Part shown: piece by piece, positions 16,663 to 24,944 of the stretch
Layout of the letters: each line of letters opens with the position of its first letter
Numbering within the stretch: the stretch's first letter is position 1
From: SPCO01 sp964579825
GTDB taxonomy: Bacteria > Chloroflexota > Limnocylindria > Limnocylindrales > CSP1-4
Direction of reading: 5' to 3'
Assembly (NCBI GenBank): GCA_964579825.1
Contig: CAZOHT010000017.1
Location: 7,310 to 71,309 of the forward strand
DNA: 64,000 nt
Program-made: the position numbers and the translations under genes
Notes under the pieces: model-generated
What the model was told of the DNA's origin: nothing
Seen by the model: the letters and a program-made list of their open reading frames with translations, nothing else
The model's database searches: none

Positions 16663-17121
16663 TTGACCGACGCCGTCCGACTCGAGCCCATCACCGAGGA
16701 CAACCTGAAGGCCGTCTTCGAGCTGCAGCTCGCCCCGGGCCAGGAGGCGTTCGTGGCACCCAACCCCTGGTCATTGGCGCAGGCGTTCGTGGAGTCGGCC
16801 ATCGCGTGGCCGCGAGCGATCGTCGCTGGCGAGTCGGTCGTGGGCTTCCTGATGCTGGAGATCGATCCGGACGAGGAGGATGGCCGACCGTTCTGGCTCT
16901 GGCGACTGATGCTCGCCGCCGACCGGCAACGCCGGGGCTACGGGACGGCCGCCGTGCGGCTCGCCATCGAGGAGGTCAGGGCGCGCGGCGGCTCCGAGCT
17001 GTACACGAGCTGGGTCCCGGGCGAGGGCAGTCCCGGCCCGTTCTACGAGCGCCTCGGGTTCGTGCCGACCGGCGAGCTGGATGACGACGAGATCGTCGCG
17101 CGGCTGACCCTGACGGCCTGA
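16663..17121 (+). CDS. GNAT-family N-acetyltransferase
   Basis: This 152-residue acetyltransferase has the GNAT fold. The acetyl-CoA loop RQRRGYGTAAVRLAIEEVR is at residues about 85-103. The C-terminal FYERLGFVPTGE strand-loop is the family hallmark. The spacing and the P-W-rich N-terminal region resemble diamine/spermidine acetyltransferases of the BltD type, but the substrate cannot be assigned. The start is the TTG at 16663, 7 nt after ybeY; GATGAT lies 6 nt before it and no Shine-Dalgarno is seen. It is probably cotranscribed with ybeY. Confidence 0.85.
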   Translation: MTDAVRLEPITEDNLKAVFELQLAPGQEAFVAPNPWSLAQAFVESAIAWPRAIVAGESVVGFLMLEIDPDEEDGRPFWLWRLMLAADRQRRGYGTAAVRLAIEEVRARGGSELYTSWVPGEGSPGPFYERLGFVPTGELDDDEIVARLTLTA

Positions 17122-17170
17122 TCCGGCCGGCCTCGGGCACCGCGGACGCGCGGCCGGACTCGCCCCGGGG

Positions 17171-17176
17171 TACCAT
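17171..17176 (+). promoter_or_regulatory. Putative -10 TACCAT upstream of pth
   Basis: TACCAT lies in the gap after the acetyltransferase, about 57 nt before the pth start, which has its own GGAGGG ribosome binding site. No clear -35 is seen. Confidence 0.3.
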
Positions 17177-17233
17177 CCACCGAGGCCCTCCCGGACGGGA
17201 TCGGGCCCTGTTCGGCTGTCTGCGGAGGGTTGG

Positions 17234-17923
17234 GTGAAGCTGGTCGTGGGTCTCGGCAACCCCGGTTCGCAGTACGCCGGCACCCGCCACAACATCGGCT
17301 GGATGGTCGTGGACCGGCTGGCCGACCGTGCCGGTTGGGCCGGCCGTGGCCGCCAGCGCGACGCGTCGAACGTCGTCGGCGGGCGCTATCGCGGGCTGGA
17401 CCTGACCCTGGTCAAGCCACTCACGTACATGAACGAGTCCGGCCTGGCGGTCCGCAAGGCGCTGGCCCGCGACCACGCTCCCCTGCAGGATCTGCTCATC
17501 GTGGCGGACGACTTCGCGCTGCCGTTCGGCAAGCTGCGATTCCGCGAGGGTGGCAGCCACGGCGGCCACAACGGCCTGCGCTCGATCGTGGACGAACTGG
17601 GCACCGAGAAGTTCAGCCGCCTGCGGATCGGGATCGGCGAGCCCGGCCGGGACGTCATCGACCATGTCCTGTCCAAGTTCGAGCCCGACGAGCGCGCCCG
17701 GCTGGACGAGCTGCTGGACGCCGCCGCCGATGCGGTCGAGGCCTGGGCGCGGGTCGGCACGAGCAAGGCCGCCAACACGTTCAACAAGTTCGAGTTACGG
17801 GCCGCGGACGCGGACCGGACGGCCGCGCCCGGCGCGGTGGACGGACCCGCGGGACCGGACGGGATCCGCCGGACGAAGACCGGCTGGCGCCGGATCCTGC
17901 CCGGCAAGCCGATCGACGAGTGA
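17234..17923 (+). CDS. pth: Peptidyl-tRNA hydrolase
   Basis: Pth recycles peptidyl-tRNA released from stalled ribosomes. The N-terminus VVGLGNPGSQYAGTRHNIGW contains the catalytic His19. The central LVKPLTYMNESGLAV and the ADDFALPFGKLRFREGGSHGGHNGLRS block are family signatures. The first 190 residues cover the enzyme; about 40 additional C-terminal residues, rich in Asp, Ala and Gly and ending in a basic segment, are not part of the family core. The GTG at 17234 has GGAGGG 4 nt upstream. The stop overlaps the mfd GTG start, so the two genes are coupled, as in several Gram-positive genomes. Confidence 0.95.
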   Translation: MKLVVGLGNPGSQYAGTRHNIGWMVVDRLADRAGWAGRGRQRDASNVVGGRYRGLDLTLVKPLTYMNESGLAVRKALARDHAPLQDLLIVADDFALPFGKLRFREGGSHGGHNGLRSIVDELGTEKFSRLRIGIGEPGRDVIDHVLSKFEPDERARLDELLDAAADAVEAWARVGTSKAANTFNKFELRAADADRTAAPGAVDGPAGPDGIRRTKTGWRRILPGKPIDE

Positions 17924-20900
17924 CGACCCCGCCGCTCCGGGGCAAGCGCGGCCGCGACCGGCGGATCGGCGAGCGCGTCGCAGCCGACTTCGCCGGGCGC
18001 CACGCCGCACCGACCGACGACGACGCGATCGATTTCGATGTCGCCGAGGTGGACGCCGAGGTCGACGATCACCTCCGCGCCGAAGCGCGCACCGAGGCGG
18101 AACAGGCGGAGCGCGAGGCTCGGGCCCGGGCGATCGAAACCCGACGGGCCGCGACCGCTGTGGCCGCCGGCGCGGCGCTCGCCAAGAAGGGGACGGGTCA
18201 TCGACTGCCAGACCTGTCCGGCCTGCCGCCGCTCCTCGTCCGGACGGGCTCCTTCGAGAGCCTGCGGGAGCGACTCGGCCCGAACGCCGGGGAGGCCGTC
18301 AAGCCGGATCGCGGTCGACACGCCGGTCTCGCCTCCGTCCCGCACGGCGCGAAGTCGTACCTGGCCGCCGCCCTGGCCCTCGCCGCGTCCGGGGAGCGTC
18401 TCGTCTGGATCGCCCGGGACGCGGAGATCGGCGACCGCGTGGCAGAGGAACTCGGGGCGTGGCTGGGCGACCCGGCGGCGGTGGTCGTGCTGGAGCCGCG
18501 TACGGCGCTCGCCTACGAGCGAAGCGAGCTGGTCGCCGATGAGACGGCGGCCCGGGTGGCGGCCCTGGCCGCGTGGCGGACCGGCCGCGCCCGGGTGCTC
18601 GTGGCCGGTGTCCAGGCGCTCCTGCAGCACACGATCGCGCCGGACGACCTGCCGAGCGCACCACGCGAGATCAAGCCGGGCGCGCGGCTCCACCAGGATG
18701 CGCTGCTCCACGACCTGTTCGACCTCGGCTACTCGCCGGTGATGGAAGTCGGCGGTCGCGGCGAGTTCGCCCGTCGCGGCGGGATCGTCGACGTGTTCCC
18801 GCCGTCGATGCCGCTCCCGATCCGGATCGAGTTCTTCGGCGATGAGATCGATTCGCTGCGAGCGTTCGATCCGACGGATCAGCGGACCGTCCAGACGGTG
18901 GACCGGATCGTCCTGCTCCCGGCGTCCGAGTTCCTGTTGCCGCGGGGTGGGGGAGCGGTCATCCGCGAACGACTCGGGCGCATCGCGGCCCGGCTGCCGG
19001 AGCGGCTGGCGACGGACCTGGCGAGGTTCGAGGGCGACAGGGGAGCCGACAGCGTCCGGGGAGCGCCCTCGACCGGTCCCGCCGGCCCCGACACGCGCGC
19101 GGTCGCGGTCGGCGACGCGGCCGAGGTCTGGGCGGCCCAGCTCGCCCCGGCGACCGGGCTCGATCACGTGGGCCCCGGCACGCTCCTGCTCCTCGACGAG
19201 CCCGGCGACATCGCCGAGGCCGCCGAGTTCCTGTGGCGCCAGGCCGACGAGCGGCGCGCGGAGCTGATCGCATCCGCCGATCTGCCCAAGGACTGGCCGT
19301 CCACCTACCTGCCGCCGCGCGACTGGAAGGGGCGGCTGGTCGCCTCCCGGACCCTGGAACTCACCTGGGAGTCCGAGGCACCGGGCGAGGCGGCGATGGC
19401 GTCGGGGCGCCTCAGCTCCGGCGACCTGTTCGGCTGGCGCGAGCCCGGCCTGCCGCTCGGCCGGGCCGCCCGCCTCCCCGATGCGGTCAAGACCTGGGCG
19501 GACGAAGGCGCCCGGATCATCCTCGCGAGCGACCAGTCGGCGCGCCTCGCGGACATCCTGGGCGAGGCAGGTCACGCCGTCGGGGTCGTCCAGCGGATCG
19601 TGGACCCACCACCGACCGGCGCGATCGCCCTCGTCGAGCGCAGCCTCAACGGCGGCTTCGAAGGCGGCCCGGACGGGCTCGTCGTCGTCACGGACCGGGA
19701 GCTGTTCGGAACGGTCCGTGTCCGTCGCCCGAAGGCGCTTCGCCGGGTCGTGCCACGCGACATCCTCGAGCGGCTGACGCCCGGCGACCTCGTCGTCCAC
19801 ATCGATCACGGCGTCGCACGCTACGAGCAGATGCTCCGGCGCGGCGGCACGGGCGAGGATCGCGACTACCTGGAACTGTCGTTCTCGGGCGGCGACCGGA
19901 TCTACGTGCCGGTCGAGCAGATCGCGCGGGTCACCCGGTACGCGGGCGGGGAGCGCCCGGCCCTCTCCAAGCTGGGTGGCACCGAATGGCTGCGCTCCAA
20001 GCAGCGGGTCCGCAGGGCCGTCGCGGAGTTGGCGGAGGAACTGCTCCAGCTCTATGCCGCGCGGGCCGGCGCCCGTGGTCACGCGTTCGGCGCGGACACG
20101 CCCTGGCAGATGGAGATGGAGGCCTCGTTCCCGTACGAGGAGACCGTCGACCAGCTGCGCGCCGTCGCCGAGGTGAAGGCGGACATGGAGCAGGTCCAGC
20201 CGATGGATCGGCTCGTCGTCGGTGATGTCGGCTACGGGAAGACCGAGGTGGCCCTGCGGGCCGCGTTCAAGGCGACCCAGGACGGCAAGCAGGTCGCCGT
20301 CCTCGTCCCGACGACGGTCCTCGCCGCCCAGCACCAGGCGACCTTCAGCCAGCGGTTCGGGGCGTTCCCGCTGGAGGTCCGGCTGTTGTCACGGATGGTC
20401 TCCGCGAAGGAGCAGGCGGTGACGGTCGACGGGCTCGCGGACGGGACCGTGGACGTCGTCATCGGCACGCACCGGCTGCTGAGCAAGGACATCGCGTTCA
20501 AGGACCTCGGGCTCGTCGTCGTCGACGAGGAGCAGCGGTTCGGTGTCGCCGCGAAGGAACGGCTCAAGCGCCTCCGGAACGAGGTGGACGTCCTCACCCT
20601 GTCGGCCACACCGATCCCACGCACGCTCAACCTGGCCCTGGCCGGGATCCGCGACCTCTCGGCGATCGAGACGCCGCCCGAGGACCGGCTGCCGATCCAG
20701 ACCCGGGTCGCCGAGGCGTCGGCCGGACTCGTGCGGGACGCGATCCTGCGAGAACTGGACCGAGGCGGCCAGGTCTTCTACGTCCACAACCGGGTCGAGA
20801 CGATCGAGGCGCAGGCCGAGCAGCTGCGGCGCCTCCTGCCCGGCGCGCGGTTCGTCGTCGGGCACGGCCAGATGACCGAGGGCGCCCTCGAGAAGGTCAT

Positions 20901-21789
20901 GCTCTCATTCGCGGACGGCGCCGCCGACGTCCTGGTCTGCACGACGATCATCGAATCGGGCCTGGACATCCCCAATGCGAACACCATCGTCATCGATCGC
21001 GCGGACACGCTCGGGTTGGCGCAGCTGTACCAGCTCCGCGGACGGGTGGGCCGGAGCAGTCGCCGGGCCTACGCGTACCTGCTCTATCGGCGCCGCGAGC
21101 GCTTGAGCGACGAAGCTCGGAAGCGACTCCAGGCCATCTTCAACGCCTCCGAGCTGGGTGCCGGCTTCCAGATCGCCCTGTCCGACCTCGAGATCCGAGG
21201 CGCGGGCAACATCCTGGGTGGCGAGCAGTCCGGGCACATGGCCGCGGTCGGGTTCGACCTGTACTCGCGGATGCTGGCCGAGGCGGTCGAGGTCCAGAAG
21301 GCGGACCTGGAGGGTCGGGTCGCGGTCCTGGCCGCGCCGCAGGCCGTGCTGGACCTCCCGGTCGAGGCCCACCTGCCCACCGAATACGTCCCCGACACGG
21401 CCCAGAAGCTGGAGCTGTATCGGCGGCTGGCCCGGGCGCGCACACCCGAGGACCTCGCCGCGTTCCGACAGGAGGTCACGGACCGGTTCGGGGCGATGCC
21501 GAAGCCGGTCGCGCGGCTGGTCGAGGTCGCGGAACTGCGCCTCGCGGCGGAGGCGGCGGGGGTGTCGTCCGTGTCGCGCGAGGAGGGCTGGCTCGTGGTC
21601 CGGTTCGGCGCGTCGCTGTCACGGGCCACCGCGATGCGGCTGCTCGCCGGACCCGGTCTGCCCGGGACCAAGCCGTCGGACGTCACCTTCGCCTCCAACC
21701 AGGTCCGGATCCGGCTGCCACGGGACAGCGCGAAGGGCTGGGCCCTCACGCAAGCCGTCGTCGCCCGCCTGCAGCACGACCCGGCGTAG
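17920..21789 (+). CDS. mfd: Transcription-repair coupling factor Mfd
   Basis: Mfd displaces RNA polymerase stalled at DNA damage and recruits UvrA. From the GTG at 17920 (GTGA overlap with pth) the protein is 1289 residues. The first 100 or so residues are a charged, Ala/Arg/Glu-rich extension not found in most Mfd proteins. Then come the UvrB-homology region, the RNA-polymerase-interacting domain with its DLVVHIDHGVARYE signature, and the RecG-like motor. In the motor, Walker A GDVGYGKTE is at 768-776 and the DEEQ box at 869-872. It also has SATPIPRTLN, the motif VI region QLRGRVGRSSRRAYAYLL and a C-terminal TRCF domain. All key helicase motifs are intact. Confidence 0.96.
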   Translation: MTTPPLRGKRGRDRRIGERVAADFAGRHAAPTDDDAIDFDVAEVDAEVDDHLRAEARTEAEQAEREARARAIETRRAATAVAAGAALAKKGTGHRLPDLSGLPPLLVRTGSFESLRERLGPNAGEAVKPDRGRHAGLASVPHGAKSYLAAALALAASGERLVWIARDAEIGDRVAEELGAWLGDPAAVVVLEPRTALAYERSELVADETAARVAALAAWRTGRARVLVAGVQALLQHTIAPDDLPSAPREIKPGARLHQDALLHDLFDLGYSPVMEVGGRGEFARRGGIVDVFPPSMPLPIRIEFFGDEIDSLRAFDPTDQRTVQTVDRIVLLPASEFLLPRGGGAVIRERLGRIAARLPERLATDLARFEGDRGADSVRGAPSTGPAGPDTRAVAVGDAAEVWAAQLAPATGLDHVGPGTLLLLDEPGDIAEAAEFLWRQADERRAELIASADLPKDWPSTYLPPRDWKGRLVASRTLELTWESEAPGEAAMASGRLSSGDLFGWREPGLPLGRAARLPDAVKTWADEGARIILASDQSARLADILGEAGHAVGVVQRIVDPPPTGAIALVERSLNGGFEGGPDGLVVVTDRELFGTVRVRRPKALRRVVPRDILERLTPGDLVVHIDHGVARYEQMLRRGGTGEDRDYLELSFSGGDRIYVPVEQIARVTRYAGGERPALSKLGGTEWLRSKQRVRRAVAELAEELLQLYAARAGARGHAFGADTPWQMEMEASFPYEETVDQLRAVAEVKADMEQVQPMDRLVVGDVGYGKTEVALRAAFKATQDGKQVAVLVPTTVLAAQHQATFSQRFGAFPLEVRLLSRMVSAKEQAVTVDGLADGTVDVVIGTHRLLSKDIAFKDLGLVVVDEEQRFGVAAKERLKRLRNEVDVLTLSATPIPRTLNLALAGIRDLSAIETPPEDRLPIQTRVAEASAGLVRDAILRELDRGGQVFYVHNRVETIEAQAEQLRRLLPGARFVVGHGQMTEGALEKVMLSFADGAADVLVCTTIIESGLDIPNANTIVIDRADTLGLAQLYQLRGRVGRSSRRAYAYLLYRRRERLSDEARKRLQAIFNASELGAGFQIALSDLEIRGAGNILGGEQSGHMAAVGFDLYSRMLAEAVEVQKADLEGRVAVLAAPQAVLDLPVEAHLPTEYVPDTAQKLELYRRLARARTPEDLAAFRQEVTDRFGAMPKPVARLVEVAELRLAAEAAGVSSVSREEGWLVVRFGASLSRATAMRLLAGPGLPGTKPSDVTFASNQVRIRLPRDSAKGWALTQAVVARLQHDPA

Positions 21790-21801
21790 AGCGGCTGATC
21801 G

Positions 21802-22317
21802 CTAGCTGAGTTCCTCGGCCAGCAGGTCCATGAACAGGCCGTCGTGGAACGTGCCGTCGGGGCCCCGTTCATACCGGCGCTGGATGCCGACGGGCCGGAA
21901 GCCCAGCTTCGAGTAGACGTGGATCGCCCGCTCGTTGGCCGCCGACGGGTCGATCGTCAGACGGTGATGGCCACGCACGTCGATGAGATAGCGGGCGACG
22001 GTCCGGATCGCGTCCGTCCCGATGCCCTGGCCCTGGGCGGACGTGGCCAGGAAGAGGTCCACGCCGGCGTGGCGGTAGTCCGGGTCGGTCTCCTCGGCGT
22101 ACTGGATGCTGCCGACGACGACCCCATCGAGCTCGATGACGAAGACCATGTCGTCGTCCTCGACCTCCAGCCACTCCTCGGCGACGGTCGCCGAGTCGGT
22201 CGGGCCCCACCAGCGCGCCACCGACGGTTCGAGCAGGATGGGCCGCAGGATCTCGGCGTCTTCGGATCGGGCGGGCCGCAGGACGACGCGCTCGCCGGTC
22301 AGGATCGGGTCGGACAT
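21802..22317 (-). CDS. GNAT-family acetyltransferase (RimJ/RimL or aminoglycoside 6'-type)
   Basis: This 171-residue acetyltransferase begins with the RimJ/RimL-like ERVVLRPARSEDAEILRP. It has the acetyl-CoA-binding segment SAQGQGIGTDAIRTVARYL and the late ANERAIHVYSKLGFRPVG strand-loop. The central DPDYRHAGVDLFLA is shared with AAC(6')-type aminoglycoside acetyltransferases and their non-resistance relatives, so the substrate is open. It runs convergently toward mfd with a 12-nt gap and divergently from the homocysteine methyltransferase. TAGGAT 6 nt before its ATG suggests a leaderless transcript. Confidence 0.87.
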   Translation of the reverse strand: MSDPILTGERVVLRPARSEDAEILRPILLEPSVARWWGPTDSATVAEEWLEVEDDDMVFVIELDGVVVGSIQYAEETDPDYRHAGVDLFLATSAQGQGIGTDAIRTVARYLIDVRGHHRLTIDPSAANERAIHVYSKLGFRPVGIQRRYERGPDGTFHDGLFMDLLAEELS

Positions 22318-22323
22318 GGCCGC

Positions 22324-22329
22324 ATCCTA
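22324..22329 (-). promoter_or_regulatory. Leaderless-type -10 TAGGAT for the acetyltransferase
   Basis: On the minus strand TAGGAT ends 6 nt before the ATG at 22317. It is paired with the plus-strand TACCCT in the same 57-bp divergent gap. Confidence 0.5.
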
Positions 22330-22362
22330 GCAAGGCGACCGAAGCGCCCGGACGAGGACTGG

Positions 22363-22368
22363 TACCCT
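22363..22368 (+). promoter_or_regulatory. Leaderless-type -10 TACCCT for the homocysteine methyltransferase
   Basis: TACCCT ends 6 nt before the ATG at 22375, with no ribosome binding site between. It supports the chosen start over the longer open frame that runs back through the acetyltransferase gene. Confidence 0.5.
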
Positions 22369-22374
22369 CCCGGC

Positions 22375-23373
22375 ATGCGACCTCGCCGCGAGCTCCAGAG
22401 CACCTCCAACGATCCGGGCCCCGTCGACCCGATCGCCTTCCCCGACGTGGCGACACGTCGCGCCGTGGACGGCGGTGCGCAGAGCGAGGCCTGGCTGGCC
22501 ATGCTCGATGCGCACAAGGTCGTCATCGCCGACGGCGCGATGGGCACGATGCTGTTCTCGGCCGGGCTTCAGTTCGGCGATCCACCCGAGGCCTGGAACG
22601 TCAGCGAGCCCGATGTCGTGCGACGGATCCATCGGGGCTACCTCGAGGCGGGTTCGAACATCGTCATGACCAACACGTTCGGCTGCAACCGGCTGCGGCT
22701 GGCGCTGCATGGCCTCGACACGCGGGTGGCCGAACTCAACCGGACCGCCGCCGTCCTCCTGCGTGCCGAGGTGGACGCGAACGGCGGCGAGGCCCTTGTC
22801 GCAGGCGACATCGGCCCGAGCGGCGCGATCATGGCCCCGACCGGCACGCTCGACTACGACGACGCGGTGGACCTCTTCGCCGAGCAGGCCGAGGCGCTCA
22901 TCGCGGGCGGCGTGGACCTCATCTGGATCGAGACGATGTCCGACCTGACCGAGATCAAGGCCGCGATCCAGGGCGTTCGGCGGGTCGCGCCCGGCATCCC
23001 CCTGATCGCCACGATGACGTTCGACACGCGCGGCCGGACGATGATGGGCGTCACGCCGGAACAGGCGGTCATCGCCCTTGACGCGTGGGGCGCCGACGCG
23101 GTCGGCGGCAACTGCGGCAACGGCCCGGACGAGATCGTGACGGTGATCGAGCGGATGCGAGCGGTCGCCCCGAACGTCCGGCTGGTCGCCAAGTCCAACG
23201 CGGGCATGCCCGAACTCGTCGACATGCGGGCCGTCTACAAGTCCGAGCCGGCCGAGATGGCGCGCCAGGCGCTCCTCATGCGCGAAGCCGGCGCGTCGAT
23301 CATCGGCGGCTGCTGCGGGAGCACGCCCGAACACCTGCGCGCCATCGCGACGCTCGTCACCCCCGACGCGTGA
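22375..23373 (+). CDS. Homocysteine S-methyltransferase domain protein
   Basis: This 332-residue protein is the zinc-dependent homocysteine-binding TIM barrel found alone in BHMT/MmuM and as the first module of MetH. IADGAMGTMLFSAGLQ opens the barrel. The zinc-ligand cysteines are in GGNCGNGPDE and in the C-terminal GGCCGSTPEHLRA. No folate, cobalamin or SAM-reactivation domains follow, so it is not a full MetH. It could use S-methylmethionine or betaine, or act with a separate corrinoid protein. The first 40 residues are a poorly conserved extension. It overlaps the next gene by GTGA and is expressed from a hexamer 6 nt upstream. Confidence 0.88.
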   Translation: MRPRRELQSTSNDPGPVDPIAFPDVATRRAVDGGAQSEAWLAMLDAHKVVIADGAMGTMLFSAGLQFGDPPEAWNVSEPDVVRRIHRGYLEAGSNIVMTNTFGCNRLRLALHGLDTRVAELNRTAAVLLRAEVDANGGEALVAGDIGPSGAIMAPTGTLDYDDAVDLFAEQAEALIAGGVDLIWIETMSDLTEIKAAIQGVRRVAPGIPLIATMTFDTRGRTMMGVTPEQAVIALDAWGADAVGGNCGNGPDEIVTVIERMRAVAPNVRLVAKSNAGMPELVDMRAVYKSEPAEMARQALLMREAGASIIGGCCGSTPEHLRAIATLVTPDA

Positions 23374-23999
23374 GCGGTCGCGCGTTCCTGGCGATCTTCC
23401 GGATCGTCTTCGGCCTCCTGACGTTCTTCGCGATCGGGTTCCAGCTCAAGACGCTGGCGGACGAGGGCCGGCTCGACCTCGTCAACTACTTCAGCTACTT
23501 CACGATCCTGAGCAACCTGATCGGCGCGACCCTGCTGCTCATCGGCGCGGCCAGATGGCGATCGCCGAGGTCGGCGCGGGTGGACCTGTTCCGGGGCGGG
23601 GCGGTCGTCTACCTGACCGTCACCTTCATCGTCTTCGCGCTGCTGCTGTCGAACACGGACGTCGACCTCGCGATCCCGTGGGTCAACAGCGTCCTGCACG
23701 AGATCATCCCGGTGATCATCGTCATGGACTGGCTCATGGACCCGCCGGCCGTCCGTCTCACCCAACGGCAGGGCCTCCTCTGGCTGAGCTTCCCGGCCGC
23801 CTGGATCGTGTACGTCCTCGTCCGTGGCGCGATCGTCGGGAAGTACCCGTACCCGTTCCTCGATCCGGCCAACGGCGGCTATGCGTCGGTGGCGGTCTAC
23901 TGCGTCGGGATCCTCGTCCTCATGGTCGCTGTCTGCGCGGCCGTGGTCTGGGTGGGAGCCTGGGCCCGCGGCCGGCACGACCTGGCAGCCGCTTCCTAG
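23370..23999 (+). CDS. Pr6Pr-like integral membrane protein
   Basis: This 209-residue membrane protein has six hydrophobic segments. FRIVFGLLTFFAIGFQL opens it and NYFSYFTILSNLI follows, then conserved polar residues in the helices (NSVLHEIIPVIIVMDWL and a YPYPFLD loop near the C-terminus). These features match the Pr6Pr (six-helix, FAR-17a/AIG1-like) family, whose eukaryotic relatives hydrolyse fatty-acid esters. The bacterial role is unknown. The GTG at 23370 overlaps the stop of the methyltransferase gene, so the two are cotranslated; no functional link is evident. Confidence 0.82.
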   Translation: MSGRAFLAIFRIVFGLLTFFAIGFQLKTLADEGRLDLVNYFSYFTILSNLIGATLLLIGAARWRSPRSARVDLFRGGAVVYLTVTFIVFALLLSNTDVDLAIPWVNSVLHEIIPVIIVMDWLMDPPAVRLTQRQGLLWLSFPAAWIVYVLVRGAIVGKYPYPFLDPANGGYASVAVYCVGILVLMVAVCAAVVWVGAWARGRHDLAAAS

Positions 24000-24000
24000 C

Positions 24001-24942
24001 GTGCGACAGTTCACGTTCCTCGCCGGCATCCAGGGGGTCTATGACGGGCCGACGCTGGCCGGCATGGCTCGCGACGCGGAATCGAAGGGCTACGACGCCC
24101 TCGTCGTCCCCGATCACCTGATCGAGCAGTTGTCGCCGATCCCGGCGCTCGCGACGATCGCCGCGGCGACCCGACGGCTGCGGATCGCCGCGTTCGTCCA
24201 CAACAACGACCTGCGCCACCCGGCCGTCCTGGCCCAGGACCTGGCGAGCCTGGACGTGCTCAGCGGCGGTCGCCTGGACGTCGCCATCGGGGCCGGCTGG
24301 AACAAGCCGGAGTACGACGCGATCGGCCTGCCGTTCGACGCCACTCCGGTCCGGCAGGCCAGGCTCGAAGAGGCCGTGACCGTGTTGAAGGGCTGTTTCG
24401 CCGACGGCCCGTTCTCGTTCGCCGGCGAGCACTACACGATCACGGACCTGGACGCCTACCCCAAGCCCGTCCAGCGACCGCATCCGCCGTTCATGATCGG
24501 TGGCGGAGGGCGACGGACCCTGGCGCTGGCCGGTCGCGAGGCAGCCATCGTCGGTCTCGCGCCCCGCATCCTGTCCGGCCAACGGTCCGATCCGTCGTCG
24601 CTCACGCTGGCCGCCGCCGAGGAGAAGATCGCCTGGGTCCGCGAGGCCGCCGGCGACCGGTTCCCTGACCTGGTCTTCAATGTCTATCCATCGACCTGGC
24701 CGATCACCATCACGGACGACGCCCGAGCCGAAGCCCGCCGGGTCATCGATCATCTGAGGGGGCGCAACGAGCGGGACCTGACCGAGGACGAGATCCTCGA
24801 GTCGCCACACCTGTTCATCGGTAGCCTGGACGGCCTCACCGAGAAGCTCTCGATGCTGCGCGAGCGGCTCGGGATCACGTCGTTCCTGGCCGGCGATCTG
24901 GGGGAGCTGGACCCGATCGTCGCCCGGCTCGCGGGTTCCTGA
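24001..24942 (+). CDS. Luciferase-like, probably F420-dependent, oxidoreductase
   Basis: This 313-residue TIM-barrel protein belongs to the luciferase-like monooxygenase superfamily. FTFLAGIQGVYDGPTLAGMARDAE opens it. VPDHLIEQLSPIPALATIAAAT, the cofactor region FVHNNDLRHPAVLAQDLASLDVLSGGR and GAGWNKPEYDAIG follow. This pattern is that of the MSMEG_2516-type F420-dependent subfamily (TIGR03621-like). The substrate is unknown. The GTG at 24001 comes directly after the previous stop; no Shine-Dalgarno is visible. If F420 is the cofactor, the genome should carry F420 biosynthesis genes (cofC, D, E, G/H) elsewhere. Confidence 0.85.
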   Translation: MRQFTFLAGIQGVYDGPTLAGMARDAESKGYDALVVPDHLIEQLSPIPALATIAAATRRLRIAAFVHNNDLRHPAVLAQDLASLDVLSGGRLDVAIGAGWNKPEYDAIGLPFDATPVRQARLEEAVTVLKGCFADGPFSFAGEHYTITDLDAYPKPVQRPHPPFMIGGGGRRTLALAGREAAIVGLAPRILSGQRSDPSSLTLAAAEEKIAWVREAAGDRFPDLVFNVYPSTWPITITDDARAEARRVIDHLRGRNERDLTEDEILESPHLFIGSLDGLTEKLSMLRERLGITSFLAGDLGELDPIVARLAGS

Positions 24943-24944
24943 CG

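Noticed and set aside
17386..20334. Open frame of 982 codons on the minus strand opposite mfd
   Set aside because: It lies entirely antisense to pth/mfd, which have intact family motifs. Its translation is Arg/Asp/Glu/Gly-rich without any domain, and it arises from third-position GC bias.
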